The notes beneath the pieces are model-generated. The model was not told the DNA's origin, made no database searches, and saw nothing but the letters and a program-made list of their open reading frames with translations. A DNA stretch of 64,000 nt from Rutidosis leptorrhynchoides (Eukaryota > Streptophyta > Magnoliopsida > Asterales > Asteraceae): NCBI RefSeq assembly GCF_046630445.1, contig NC_092337.1, forward strand, positions 192,030,001 to 192,094,000, in the 5' to 3' direction. A program made the translations under genes and the position numbers. Positions 24,284 through 37,592 of this stretch are shown one piece after another (the stretch's first letter is position 1; every line of letters starts with the position of its first letter).

Positions 24284-24423
24284 AGGGTTGTAATCATGTT
24301 GTGTATTATATGTATTGTAGTGTGCTTGTACTTTTATGTTCTATGTAAAAATTGCTTGTATTGTTTGTTAATTATCTTTTATGAATCTAACCCTCGTCTA
24401 TTTTTAAAGTATAAAAATACAAA

Positions 24424-25063
24424 ATGGACGTTAAGGTTAGAAAACCGAATATTTTAGAAGACCTACCAGAGGATATGATTGATGAAATCTTGTCTAGATT
24501 CGGTCAGAATTCATCAGCACAATTAGTTATGGCGAAATTAAATTGTCAAACATTTGAAACACTTTCCAGAAATGCCTTAGTTTATAAAAGGCTTTCCTTT
24601 AATAGGTGGGGTATATCACATTGGGGAGACCGTAAGTTATGCCGTGTTTTCTTTAAAGCGTTAAATGCAGGGAACCCAAATGCAATTTTACGCTACGGGT
24701 TAAGAACCTATTTTGACTCAACATATCCCAACATAGGATTTCGTGAATTAGAAAGAGCTTCTAACATGCAACATAAAGAAGCATGTTATGCTTACGGGTT
24801 AGTGATGTTCGCTTCTTACCAAAGTGAGAAAAAGAACATCGAATTGCAACTTTTAAATAAAACCTTCCCACAAGTGACGGATTCAGCAGTTGGGGTGAGA
24901 AACAAGGTTTTTAGATTATTACGGGGCTGTTGGACATTACGAAACCCTCGTCCTTTTGACGACATTACAACATGATGTCTTAGTAAAACCAGAATGCATG
25001 ACTTGTTTCTGGACGTATGAATTACGTGTCTTTATTGCCTTTGTTGAACGACTTGCGTATTAA
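24424..25063 (+). pseudogene. F-box ORF of B2, truncated
   Basis: Open for 183 codons (24424-24975) and alignable along its length with the B1 F-box protein, including EDLPEDMIDEILSRFG and the Sel1-like NIGFRELERASNMQHKEACY. A deletion of about 50 bp next to 24970 shifts the frame; the C-terminal CMTCFW segment survives out of frame up to a stop at 25061-25063. Several F-box positions differ from B1 (VRSVCKTF has become AKLNCQTF), so SKP1 binding may be weaker. Confidence 0.75.
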
Positions 25064-25241
25064 CTAGAATTGTCTTCGCAACTATTTTGTATCAGAGTTT
25101 TTATGTGATATATTTCATGCTATATGTAAAATAGCGGTATTGTAAATTTGCAAAATATTGTATAAAAGTTTGAATGTGAAATATTTTTATAATCAGTTTT
25201 TCATATAGAATTGTAGTAGTTGAATTGTATGTAAGTATGAA

Positions 25242-25260
25242 CTTAACGGGTAGGTATTAC
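25242..25260 (+). other. Polypurine-like copy upstream of gag, B2
   Basis: CTTAACGGGTAGGTATTAC, about 140 bp before the gag ATG, repeats the sequence of the true polypurine tract at 42956-42972. The hairpin that precedes the true tract is absent. Confidence 0.5.
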
Positions 25261-25396
25261 CTAAATTAAAACTTATAAAACGCTAATATGAAGAAAAATA
25301 TTTTATAAATGAGTTCATATTATGCTACGAAATACTATTGACTACTCTTAATATTCTATATGATTAACTTAATTCTTTTGGCTATTTTTGAAGGAA

Positions 25397-27192
25397 ATGG
25401 CACCGACTACTCGTCAGAACTTAAAGATGAGTGAGGAAGACTTCCATGCTTTCCTTGTAGCAAATATAGCCACAGTACAGGCTGCAATGCAAAACAACAA
25501 TAACTCAGGGTCTAGCAGTAGAGTTAACTCCATGGGAAACCGTGTAGGATGCTCCTACAAGGCTTTCACTGTCTGTAAACCACTGGAATTCGATGGAACT
25601 GAAGGACTAGTCAGACTGAAACGATGGACCGAAAAGGTCGAATCTGTGTTTGCTATAAGCAAATGTGCTGAGGAAGATAAGGTAAAGTAAGCCACGCATA
25701 CCTTCACAGGTACTGCGTTAACATGGTGGAATACCTATCTCGAACAAGTGGGACAAGATGCTACTTACGCACTACCGTGGTCAGCATTCAAACACTTGAT
25801 GAACTAGCAGTACCGTCCCAGAAACGAAGTCAATAAGCTCAAGACAGAGCTTAGAGAATTACGAACGAAGGGATTCGATATCACTACATACGAACGATGA
25901 TTCACCGAGTTGTGTTTATTGTGCCCAAGAGTGTTCAAAGATGAAGAAGAGCAGATCGATGCGTTTGTAAAGGGGTTACCAGAGAGAATTCAGGAGGAGG
26001 TGAGTTCAAGCGCGCCCACTTCAATGCAAAAGGCAAGCCGAATGGCTCACAAACTTATAAACCAGATCGAGGGAATGACTAAAGAGCAGGCGGCCGAGGA
26101 GGCCAAAATGAAACAAGTCAAGAGAAAGTGGGAAGAACCCAGTGACAAGAGTCACAATTTCAACAATCAACACCACAATCACAACCACAATCGCACCATT
26201 TTTCGCAACAACAAACGCAACAAAAACCATTCCAACAACAACAACTACAACAGTCATCCCAACAACAATACCAATCGCAACAACAAAAATCCCAACAACA
26301 ATCTCAATAACAACACTGGTAATCAAAATCAGAAAATTCCGTGTCTAAGGTGTGAAGGGTACCATCCAACTACTTTTTGTCCAGCAACATGTACTAAATG
26401 TAATAGAAAGGGTCATGATACAACGAAGTGTGAAATTTATGGACCATCGGGTAAAGGAACAAGTAATGCCCACATTATTTGTTTTGGATATGGGAAGAAG
26501 GGCCACTACAAAACTGCGTGTCCAAACCAGGGAAATAATAATGGGCAAAGCCATGGGAGAGTTTTTAACATTAATACGGAAGAAGCACAGGAAGACCCGG
26601 AGCTTGTTACGGGTACATTTCTTATCGATGAAAAACCTGCTTATGTTTTATTTGATTTGGGTGCGGATAGAAGTTATATGAGTAGAGATTTTTGTGCTAA
26701 ATTAAGTGGTCCAGTGACGCCTATGAATAATAAATTTTTACTCGAATTAGCAAACGGTAAATTAATTTCGGCAGATAAAATATGTCGGAATCGAGAAATT
26801 AAACTGGTTAGCGAAACGTTTAAGATCGATTTGATACCAGTAGAGTTAGGGAGTTTTGATGTGATAATCGGCATGGAATGGTTGAAAAAGGAGAGAGCGA
26901 AAATCGTATGTTACAAAAATGCAATTCGCATTGTACGAGAAAAAGGAAAACCTATAATGGTGTACGGAGAAAAGAGCAACGCGATGCTAAATCTTATTAG
27001 TAATTTGAAGGCGCAAAAACTAATAAGAAAAGGTTGCTATGCCGTTCTAGCACACATCGAAGAAGTCAAACCTGAAGAAAAGAACATCAATGATGTTCCC
27101 GTAGCAAAAGAATTTCCCGATGTATTTCCGAAAGAATTACCGAAACTACCTCCACATCGATCTGTTGAATTTTAAATAGATCTCGTACCAGG
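25397..27192 (+). pseudogene. gag and protease of B2 (5' part of split gag-pol)
   Basis: Starts at the conserved ATG (MAPTTR). Nonsense codons: TAA 25688-25690, TAG 25805-25807, TGA 25898-25900, and a TAA near 27173. The Asn-rich region is long and irregular. The second zinc knuckle is damaged (CFGYGKKGHYKTAC: Cys to Tyr), and the protease motif reads DLG instead of DSG. The frame then runs into the D insertion (target duplication CCAGG at 27188-27192). Confidence 0.85.
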
Positions 27193-27616
27193 TGTCATAC
27201 CCCGTCCTAATCCATCTGGACGAAGTCACCAACATCTGGTTCCATTGCGATGATCGACTCCAAATAATGTCTTTAAAAAGAGCAAATGCACAGCGGAAGA
27301 TTTCTTTCATACCTGAGAATAAACATGCTTTAAAGTGTCAACCAAAAGGTTGGTGAGTTCATAGGTTTATCTTAAAACAATAAAATTCATCATTTTGATA
27401 GACCACAAAATTTAAATGCTGCATGGTACAAATGGGCCCGAATCCTATACCCTCCTGTAATGTACATGTTATATCTTTTAAATACACTACATCTTTCTCG
27501 TGTACGAAACCATTTTCATAAATCATAGTAACCGTACACATATCTTGTGTACAAAAATAACATACACATAACCTGTGTATAAAATCATTCTCTCGATATA
27601 TAACATTCACATCAAC

Positions 27617-27742
27617 TGGTGACAATTATCATGTCCACATAATTCAATGGTGGCAATTATCATGTCCACTTAATTCAATGGTGGCAATTATCATGTCCAC
27701 ATAATTCAATGGTGGCAATTATCATGTCCACATAATTCAATA
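27617..27742. repeat. 31-bp tandem repeat (4 units)
   Basis: About four copies of a 31-bp unit with core GGCAATTATCATGTCCAC. Also present in the other D LTR at 36229-36353. Confidence 0.9.
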
Positions 27743-28426
27743 ATAATCCGCAGAACTTCTGTCTGCATAATAATTCATTCGAGGAATGTTTTGCTTGTGT
27801 CTATCTCGTCAAACATTTATAATAGCATTTCATGTATTCGCAGTCCAAAATATATTTCAAAAGCATTTAATAAAGCAGTTGTAAAAACAGCGCATATATT
27901 CTCAGTCCCAAAAATGTAAAGAGTAAAAGGGAGCAAATGAACTCACAATATTGTATTTTGTAGTAAAAATATATAAGACGACATTGAACAAGTATAGGTT
28001 TGGCCTCGGATTCACGAACCTATTATTCAATCATGTATATTAATACATGTAATGGTAATCGAAGAAATATATATATTTTAGTGATTTTATTTGGTATTTT
28101 ATATCATGTGTCTTATTAGTAACTTAATTAGATATATTTATTTTATATAGATAATTAACATTTTACAAAAGTATTAATATGGTTAGGTTTTATGTCATAC
28201 ATATATTTTTATATAGAAAATCTTCATTTGATATATTAATAGTACTAATAATAATAATGATAAAAAAAATAATACTAATTATGATAAAAGTTATGGTAAT
28301 TCTAATAATAATAATAATAATGATAATTTTAATATTAATGATAACGATAGTACTAATAATAATAATGTTTGTAATGATAATACTAATAACGTTTAATGAT
28401 AATACTAATAATTATGATATAATTTT

Positions 28427-28548
<122 letters not shown>

Positions 28549-28587
28549 GAACTACCTTAAAAAGCTTTTCCTAAAAAACAATTATCT

Positions 28588-28655
28588 CATGACGGGCTCG
28601 AACCCGCGACCTCTCTTTCCCCAACAAAACGTCCAACCATCTGTTCTACTTTATG
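28588..28655 (-). other. tRNA-like stretch 1 in D 3' LTR
   Basis: The minus strand carries GGGTTCGAGCCC (28594-28605), a good tRNA T-arm/B-box, followed by the start of a possible closing strand. A good A-box and acceptor pairing are not evident, so this is a relic or look-alike rather than a tRNA gene. Repeated at 37225-37292. Confidence 0.4.
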
Positions 28656-28882
28656 TTTTTATTCATACCCACGTCTATATATCTGAATTTGACCCAACAA
28701 CATAATTTATTTTAGCTCACTTAATATCCCTAGTGACTCAATTGTTTAGGTTTGCTCTCGGCCCAATTCGTAAGCCCAACAGATAAGGAACTCTCGGCTT
28801 ACTAACAAGCACGACTAACATGATTTCATAAGCCCAAGATAGTTGGCCCAAGTTGTTGAGTTAAATAACAAAAATTTTTGAA

Positions 28883-28955
28883 GCAAGTTGGGATTGAACC
28901 TGTGACCATTCGCTCAACAACTACACGTTCAACCACTTAACTGTACAACTGTTTC
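28883..28955 (-). other. tRNA-like stretch 2 in D 3' LTR
   Basis: The minus strand reads TTAAGTGGTTGAACG (A-box-like), then about 30 bases on GGTTCAATCCC (B-box-like), in tRNA order and spacing. Flanking acceptor complementarity is weak. Repeated at 37520-37592. Confidence 0.4.
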
Positions 28956-30303
28956 TTTTAACCCTATACCACCATTAATTCTTTTAACTCGTAATACTTG
29001 TAGCCTAAATAAAACCCTTAAAACCAAACGTTTGTGTGCTCGACCAACATCAACCATAGTATCATCACTTTAATCATAACCGTAAACATTATACATCTAT
29101 TCCTCTCATCATGTCGACTCAACCTAATTTCTATTCAGCATCTTTATCGTTTATCAAGTTCATCATCATCTCTAATATCCTAGTTATCGTCATAATCATT
29201 ATCTAAATCCTTAACCCATATCATCACTATTTTTCTTAGCATCATTACTCAAACTGTCATCATCTCACTCTATCATCATCGGCATCATGGTTTAATCGTC
29301 ATTATTTCTCCACCTTTGACATAACAGAAACAAATACAGAAGTACAGAAACAAGTTGCAGGTGTTGATCATTCTCGTTTCTTCTATCAGCAACAGCAATT
29401 AACATGGTGGATTGTGGGTTTTGTAACTCGAAGTAGCCCAACAAGAAAAGGAATAATTCGGTCCAATATCAAAACAAACTCACGGCCCAATCTACAAATA
29501 TAGAAGTATTACGGCTTTGAAATCTCCAGCTTGTTAACCAATCTTTTCTAGGATTCTTTATACAAAAATGTCCCCGCAATAAGTTATCACCTAATTCATT
29601 CGATGGAGACATAAACAAATCCTACTTTACAACTTGCCTTTCCCTCTTTATTACCAAACCAACTTTCATCATTATCAATTAACATGGCAGTTTAATCAAG
29701 AAGGTGTTGGTTGCATCGAGAGAAAGAAAAAAAAAGAAGCATGCGAGTAGCAGTAGGGTCTTGGTGGTGATGATTCGATTAAACAGAAATAAATAAATGG
29801 CCGTAGTAGTGAAATAATCATAAAAATGGCAGCGGTGGTGGATCACAGTGGTGGCTGTGGTTGTTTTACTGGTGATGGCAGGTGGGTTACAGGGTGTGCC
29901 GAAGGTGAAAAGGGTTCGATGATGATGGTTCTCCATGGTGTTCCATTATTAGACAAGAAAGTTTATATGGCTTTGGTTTGGGTATTTGATTCATATCTCA
30001 AACCCATAATTCATTACGGAGTATATATATATGACAAAATATCAAAATTAGATACAACCTTGCAAGAAAAACGATGGAGTAAATAGAGGTTTCATTTTTC
30101 AGCTTGGGACCCGTATGAACACATTGGTTACTAGATACCATTTGAAAAAGAGAAAAAAAAATATAACTTCAAATGAAGAGGGTGGTGATTTGGTTCGAAT
30201 TGGGTTCACTATGGTTAACTGGGTTGAACTAAGGACCGAAGATGGTGGGTGATAGATGAAGTGGAGTTCAAGTAGGAAGAATGAAGGTGGTAGTTTGTTT
30301 AAG

Positions 30304-30439
<136 letters not shown>

Positions 30440-31638
30440 TGTAAACAGAAATATTAAAAAGAGAAATATGGAGGATGGTTTCATTTATTTCTGTATGTGG
30501 GTTTGAGATGGTGAGTAGGGTGGTGGTTCTTGGGTTCCAAAGGTGAAGGTTAAATGCGTGTGGTCGTGAAATATGGCCGGAGGTGGTGCTCCGGTGATGG
30601 CAGTGGTGGTTATGGTTTAAGAAGGGAGGAAGAGGAGAGGGTGTAAAAACATAAGGATGGGTTTGGTTGATCATGGTTATATATGTATATGTTGAGTATG
30701 CATATATCAATATATGTATATATGTTTGAGAAATAAGAAACGTAAAACAATAATAATAATAACTCCTATATACACAGTAACTCAATCATTCTCAATTTGC
30801 AACATCTAGCCAAATATTCTCACGGACTTAAAGTAATAATAATAATAATAATAAAATAATAAACTTTATATCTGTTAAAGACTATGATATGAAACGGAAC
30901 ATATAGTGCAGAATAGTTTTTGAAGTGATTAGCAGCCCTCAGTTTGTCCTATTATTGTCGACATCAATTTCATACGGACATTATATCGTGTCCCTTGCTA
31001 AACAGTTAAAATATAGAAGTGTTCCTAAAAATTCCAAAATTTTAAATTAAGTATATTTATTTAATTCAGTCATTATGGCATAGAATTCGATCATTAACTA
31101 TTAAGTAAAAATTACATTAATTATTCTCTCACAACCCTAAGTAAAATATAAAAAAATTTTAAAATTTAACAAACAACTTCTAAATATATTATTAATAAGT
31201 CTAAAATTTATAAAACTCATTTTCGAATCACCGTCTATTTTAAAATTACATAAGTTTGAATTTAACTTGCTTAATATCAATCGAAACATCAAACGAGTAT
31301 TACAATCATTTAATATTTATTTTTAATATACTTTATTTATATATAGAGATATATTTTAGATAATATTTATTATAATATCCTTTTTTTTATTTTATTAATT
31401 TTTTTACAACAACATATAATACTTTAAATTATATTTCGATTTATTATTTATATATACATACACACATATCTATTTAAAATTAATTGTTCGTGAATCTTCG
31501 AGAGCAGTCGAAGGTCAATTGAATATATGAACATCGTTTCTAAAATTTTCTAAACTCAACATTGCATACTTTGCTTATCATGTCGAAATCAAATAAAGAT
31601 TAAGTTTAAATTTAGTTGGAAATTCCCGGGTCATCACA

Positions 31639-31674
31639 GTACCTACCCGTTAAATAAATTTCGTCCCGAAATTT
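31639..31674 (-). other. Polypurine tract and hairpin of D
   Basis: Minus-strand TTTAACGGGTAGGTAC next to the LTR and AAATTTCG-TCC-CGAAATTT at 31656-31674, both identical in form to those of B1. Confidence 0.8.
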
Positions 31675-33229
31675 GAGTGAGGTGGTCATATCTAATAATA
31701 AAATTGTTTTCATGACGAATATAAGTTGATAAATAGAGTTTTATCATCATTGAGTAATGTGGATAAAACAATTCGATTATTCGAAGAGTACGAATGAAGC
31801 TATTCCAAAAGATTGAAATATGAAAAGTAAGATTCGCCTTAACTTTTGACAGAGTTAGGGTTGAATTTAGAAAGTAAGGTGCGTCTTAACTTTTGATGTT
31901 GTCTTTGTTGAATTCAAGGGATTTAAAGAAAATCTTCGAAATCTGAGAGATTTGATTTTTTGACGAATAAGGAAATTAAAATCTCTATAATTAAATACGG
32001 TGATCTGCCTCGATTACTCTGTCTGATATTTTCGTTATAAATTAAATTCTTCCGTTCCTTTATTCTCGCCATTCCTATACTTTCTTTCTTAATTCATACA
32101 CCCAAAATATTGTGAAAATGCCGAATCCAGTTCTAATCCTTGATATTTTCTTAATTATCATTTCTGTCATCCTTCTTTTCAATCTTCCTCCAGAAGAATC
32201 TATTTACTTCTACTATTACTTTGGGAGGATGCTATTCTTAATTATACCGTGTCTTTATATTGCTATTCGTATCAATATCCACGGTTTGTAACCTCCGTAT
32301 AGTTATTGGGCTTTATATTTTCTCTTATATTTTGGAACTCTTTGCCTTTTTATTATCTTCTCGACCTCTTAGTAAAGCAAGTAATGGTCCAGAATTCGTA
32401 AGTATGGAGTTTCAAGTGAACTTAATGTTCTAAACAAGAAAGAATGTAATTGCACGATTTGATTTGTCAAATTACCTGAATCACTGAGAATAGAACTATC
32501 AAGAACATACTATCTTGATATATTCCGAAGTTAAGCAGAATGAAAGAGTTATGTAACATGGCACATGATGACGTTATGATCTGTGAATCATCACGTTTCA
32601 TTAGAAACTCAGCATGACTTACTGTAATATAATTACGTTCATCAAGTGTCATTATATTATACTAACTCATGCTTCAGTTCCCAACATTGCTTCAATAACA
32701 TTCATATTTTAAGCTTGAAAGTTTACAGAATATAGAAACTAACAGTTTCTATATGATGTAATACTGATAGCACAAAGAGATTAATGATTTCAGATAAGAA
32801 TATTTATGAAAATATCTTCAGAAATATGAAGGATATTTATAATGAGATATACAATGATATCTTGGAATTTCTAATATCGAAGGATGGTGAATAAAAATTT
32901 GTCCGCAAGAGTTTGAAGTCAGAAGCAAGGTATTCGCTAAAGATTTTATCAGAAACAGAATCATCAGGATTCTTAATGTACAAGTTTAGTCCTTGTGATT
33001 TGTTCAGAGACTCCTTCGTAGTTTGCTCAATCAGTTTTTCAGTACATATTTTCCATTGAGTGTTTCCAACACTGCATTCTTTATCATTAAACTTTTGGCT
33101 GTTAAGATCGTTTACAGTTTTTGCTGCTTTATTCAACATTTTCAAAATTCAGAGCATTAATTTGCAGACTGGGTGCTTTTCAGAATTTCAGAATTGGAAT
33201 TCGTAAATCCAGGAGATAGAAGTTATATT

Positions 33230-33260
<31 letters not shown>

Positions 33261-34823
33261 ATATAAATTGTTGTCGTGGAATCGCTGAGAATTTCGAGAT
33301 TATCGATTGGGTATTTGGTTTGGTAATTATCGTTACTAGATACCGATGAATTCATGATAAGACTTCAATAGATAAATATATGGAGTTCATGATAAGACTT
33401 CAATAGATAAATATACTGATTTGTCGTAGAGATTTGAGCCAAGGAGCAACGAGGTTGCTGGTACGTTTGCTGGCAATATAGTGGAATATAAAAGAATTCT
33501 CTGGTATCAAAAGGGTAATCGTATATATCAGGATTATAGTAAGGCTACTTCGAATGAAAAGTCGAAGTTGACTTGCTGGAGCTGTGACAAAATTGGCTAC
33601 TTTGAAAAGGGATCGCAAAGTTATTTTTGCTAATAAATGCCAAAGGATCTGACGCGGCTACGTGTTAAACTTTTACTCATTTGCTGAGGGTTTCTCAGGT
33701 GCAATACTATATACATAACTCTTTCCTTCCGTAGATGAAGTGCGGTTGGTTCATTCTCTCGATTGAGGTGTTTTCAAGAATCATTAAAGGTTTGAACGCA
33801 GATTGTAATCGTCAAGATACAAATGAGGTTTAGGATTAAATCAAGTGGCAAACTTGAAGAATTGTTTAGTTTCATATGTTATAATAAATATTTTAATTCA
33901 TTTTAATTGTCCAATATTATTCGTCCACAGTCGATAGTCCACAGTTAACAGTCCAATAATTCATATATAGTTTAATATATAATATTTGAATTAATTAATA
34001 CGTATCGTGACCCATGTACATGTCTCAGACTCGATCACAACTCAAACTATATATATTATTGTAGAATCAACCTCAACCCTGTATAGCTAACTCCCGCATT
34101 ACTGCATATAGAGTGTCTATGGTTATTCCAAATAATATATATAGATGCGTCGATATGATATGTCAAAACCTTGTATACGTGTCCCGATATTTAAAGTGCG
34201 TAAAATAAATACAGAAATTAAATGACGATAAATAAAATGCGTAAAGTAAATAACAGAAATTAAATGATGATAAATAAAATTACGAGAATGTAAATTGCGA
34301 TAATTAAATTGCGATAAATAAAATGTAATCAGTTAGCTAGGAACAATTAGCTAGGAACAGTTAGCGTGAATTCTTAACAAAATTCCTCATAGTTAATTTG
34401 TTTGTTTCTAACAAATTTTATTTTGTCAAATATTTTCTTCATTATGCCACTTGTTGGATTCTGAGAAGTCAAAAATCCAAATATGAAATTGAATGAAAAT
34501 GGTTATTTTGCGGTGAACGGATACGTATATCGATGGTTGTAAATAGGATAGTAAATGATTGTTGAATCAGATTCGAAGAATGTACAATGTAACTTATTAA
34601 TATGAAATCTAAATATTCCTCGGGTATTACCTACCCGTTAAAATATTTTCACCATTAACAGTTTGTACAAAAGAATTTTTAATTACAATCTTTATGAAAA
34701 CATATATACATATATATTTTTTTCAGACGTAATCATGGATTTAATGAGTCAATGTGATATTAAACTCATCAGATTTTTGGCTAAAACTAGAGTACATAAT
34801 CTCTAAAACATTAAAGATTACAT
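31675..34823 (-). other. Non-coding interior of D
   Basis: No recognisable gag, protease, reverse transcriptase or integrase. Parts (about 31730-32700) match 17329-18300 in reverse orientation, so this is an inherited non-coding segment of the lineage. A polypurine-like copy (ATTTTAACGGGTAGGTAA on the minus strand) lies at 34624-34641. Short frames such as 32837-33145 show no known domain. Confidence 0.65.
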
Positions 34824-35420
34824 AATTTCCATGAAGGACGAAGATAGTTTATGTAGAACGACTCGTAGTACGATGATTATATTCGAGGTACCGAATGAGA
34901 TGTTGAGGCTTGTGACGTTGAAACTTGGGTTGTTAGTGGTAATGGTATTGATGTTGTTGCTGAAGCTGGTACATTTTGCACCATATTTTCCAAGGCTACA
35001 ACTCGGGCGCGTAGTTCGTTGACTTATTACTTCGGGATGATTGTCTATAAGAACGGGCAAATGAATAAAATCTAGAATTTGAGATAGTATATAATTATAA
35101 AGAGATACTCTGGATATGAGAGAGAAAATGGTGTCTCGAACAGGTTCGTCTGTAAGCGCTTCAGGTTCTTCGTCAAGAGATGAATTCGGTTGGTGGAGGG
35201 GATCGCCTTCTTCGTGTCTCCATTGATTAAGTCAACTACGAACCCATTAGATGAATTGGGGATGGCTGATTGATGGATTCATTCTGGTGACACCGCTTTA
35301 GTAGCTTAGGTGAATATCCATGTCGGAATAGCTGTCGGAATAACTATCAGAATAGCTGTCGAAATCTGAGGGACTCGAACTGGTTGAGGGATTCATCTCG
35401 TACGATCAGATGAAGGATTT
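34824..35420 (-). pseudogene. Relic of an acidic leader and gag N-terminus in D
   Basis: Read across frames on the minus strand. Near 35300-35400 a short Ser/Asp repeat can be seen (DFDSYSDSYSDSYSDMDI), followed by stops; near 34950-35020 NELRARVVALENMVQNV, a coiled-coil-like segment of the kind found near the start of plant chromovirus gag. Frameshifts and stops separate them. This shows D descends from a coding element. Confidence 0.5.
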
Positions 35421-35705
35421 TTGATAAGAAATAGGTTATAGGATGTAGATTGGTACTCTGCAATACATAATTTACATATGCATATATAATACTAAAATCC
35501 CATAAGTTACAGAGGAATCTACGGAAGTTGTCAGGCAAAGTCTACAGTAACAGATACGCTAAGATATGAATTTTGTCTATACACTATTCATGCAGTCATT
35601 GCAGTAAGATGTGTCTAGACTAAGAATGATAAGCAGGTAATTTCCTAAGGATGATAAGCAGATGATTTCCGACTAGAAATGATAAGCAAAACTTTTGACA
35701 TGCAG

Positions 35706-35805
35706 ACACAGTCGAAGTCCAGACTCACAAATGCATCTAAATGACTATCAGTTAGACACACTAATGCATGACCTGGTTCGCTAAGACCACCGGTCTGATA
35801 CCACA
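35706..35805 (-). other. Primer-binding site and conserved leader of D
   Basis: Minus-strand TGGTATCAGACC (35792-35803) differs by one base from the tRNA-Met complement. The following leader keeps GCATTAGTGTGTCT and GTCTGGACTTCGAC, as in B1 and B2. Confidence 0.8.
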
Positions 35806-36228
35806 TGTCATACCCCGTCCTAATCCATCTGGACGAAGTCACCAACATCTGGTTCCATTGCGATGATCGACTCCAAATAATGTCTTTAAAAAGAGCAAAT
35901 GCACAGCGGAAGATTTCTTTCATACTTGAGAATAAACATGCTTTAAAGTGTCAACCAAAAGGTTGGTGAGTTCATAGGTTTATCTTAAAACAATAAAATT
36001 CATCATTTTGATAGACCACAAAATTTAAATGATGCATGGTACAAATGGGCCCGAATCCTATACCCACCTGTAATGTACATGCTATATCTTTTAAATACAG
36101 TACATCTTTCTCGTGTACGAAACCATTTTCATAAATCATAGTAACCGTACACATATCTTGTGTACAAAAATAACATACACATAACCTGTGTATAAAATAA
36201 TTCTCTCGATATATAACATTCACATCAA

Positions 36229-36353
36229 CTGGTGACAATTATCATGTCCACATAATTCAATGGTGGCAATTATCATGTCCACTTAATTCAATGGTGGCAA
36301 TTATCATGTCCACATAATTCAATGGTGGCAATTATCATGTCCACATAATTCAA
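36229..36353. repeat. 31-bp tandem repeat (4 units), second LTR copy
   Basis: Same unit and copy number as 27617-27742. Confidence 0.9.
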
Positions 36354-37040
36354 TAATAATCCGCAGAACTTCTGTCTGCATAATAATTCATTCGAGGAAT
36401 GTTTTGCTTGTGTCTATCTCGTCAAACATTTATAATAGCATTTCATGTATTCGCAGTCCAAAATATATTTCAAAAGCATTTAATAAAGCAGTTGTAAAAA
36501 CAGCGCATATATTCTCAGTCCCAAAAATGTAAAGAGTAAAAGGGAGCAAATGAACTCACAATATTGTATTTTGTAGTAAAAATATATATGACGACATTGA
36601 ACAAGTATAGGTTTGGCCTCGGATTCACGAACCTATTATTCAATCATGTATATTAATACATGTAATGGTAATCTAACAAATATATATATTTTTAGTGATT
36701 TTATTTGGTATTTTATATCATGTGTCTTATTAGTAACTTAATTAGATATATTTATTTTATATAGATAATTAACATTTTACAAAAGTATTAATATGGTTAG
36801 GTTTTATGTCATACATATATTTTTATACAGAAAATCTTCATTTGATATATTAATAGTACTAATAATAATAATGATAAAAAAAATAATACTAATTATGATA
36901 AAAGTTATGGTAATTCTAATAATAATAATAATGATAATTTTAATATTAATGATAAAGATAGTACTAATAATAATAATGTTTGTAATGATAATACTAATAA
37001 TGTTTAATGATAATACTAATAATTATGATATAATTTTGGT

Positions 37041-37185
<145 letters not shown>

Positions 37186-37224
37186 GAACTAGCTTAAAAA
37201 GCTTTTCCCAAAAAACAATTGTCT

Positions 37225-37292
37225 CATGCCGGGCTCGAACCCGCGACCTCTCTTTCCCCAACAAAACGTCCAACCATCTGTTCTACTTTATG
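37225..37292 (-). other. tRNA-like stretch 1 in D 5' LTR
   Basis: Minus-strand GGGTTCGAGCCC (37231-37242) and flanks, matching 28588-28655. Confidence 0.4.
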
Positions 37293-37519
37293 TTTTTATT
37301 CGTACCCACATCTATATATCTGCATTTGACCCAACAACATAATTTATTTTAGCTCACTTAATATCCCTAGTGACTCAATTGTTTAGGTTTGCTCTCGGCC
37401 CAATTCGTAAGCCCAACAGATAAGGAACTCTCGGCTCACTAACAAGCACGACTAACATGATTTCATAAGCCCAAGATAGTTGGCCCAAGTTGTTGAGTTA
37501 AATAACCAAAATTTTCGAA

Positions 37520-37592
37520 GCAAGTTGGGATTGAACCCGTGACCATTCGCTCAACAACTACACGTTCAACCACTTAACTGTACAACTGTTTC
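37520..37592 (-). other. tRNA-like stretch 2 in D 5' LTR
   Basis: Minus-strand A-box-like GTGGTTGAACG and B-box-like GGGTTCAATCCC, matching 28883-28955. Confidence 0.4.

Noticed and set aside
28594..28605. Functional tRNA gene in the D LTR
   Set aside because: The T-arm-like box is good but acceptor and D-arm pairing are not evident; reported only as tRNA-like.
29826..30086. 86-codon Gly-rich frame in the D 3' LTR
   Set aside because: The D 5' LTR copy has a stop early in the frame, and no domain is recognised.
32837..33145. 102-codon frame in the D interior
   Set aside because: No recognisable motif, no partner copy, surrounding DNA non-coding.
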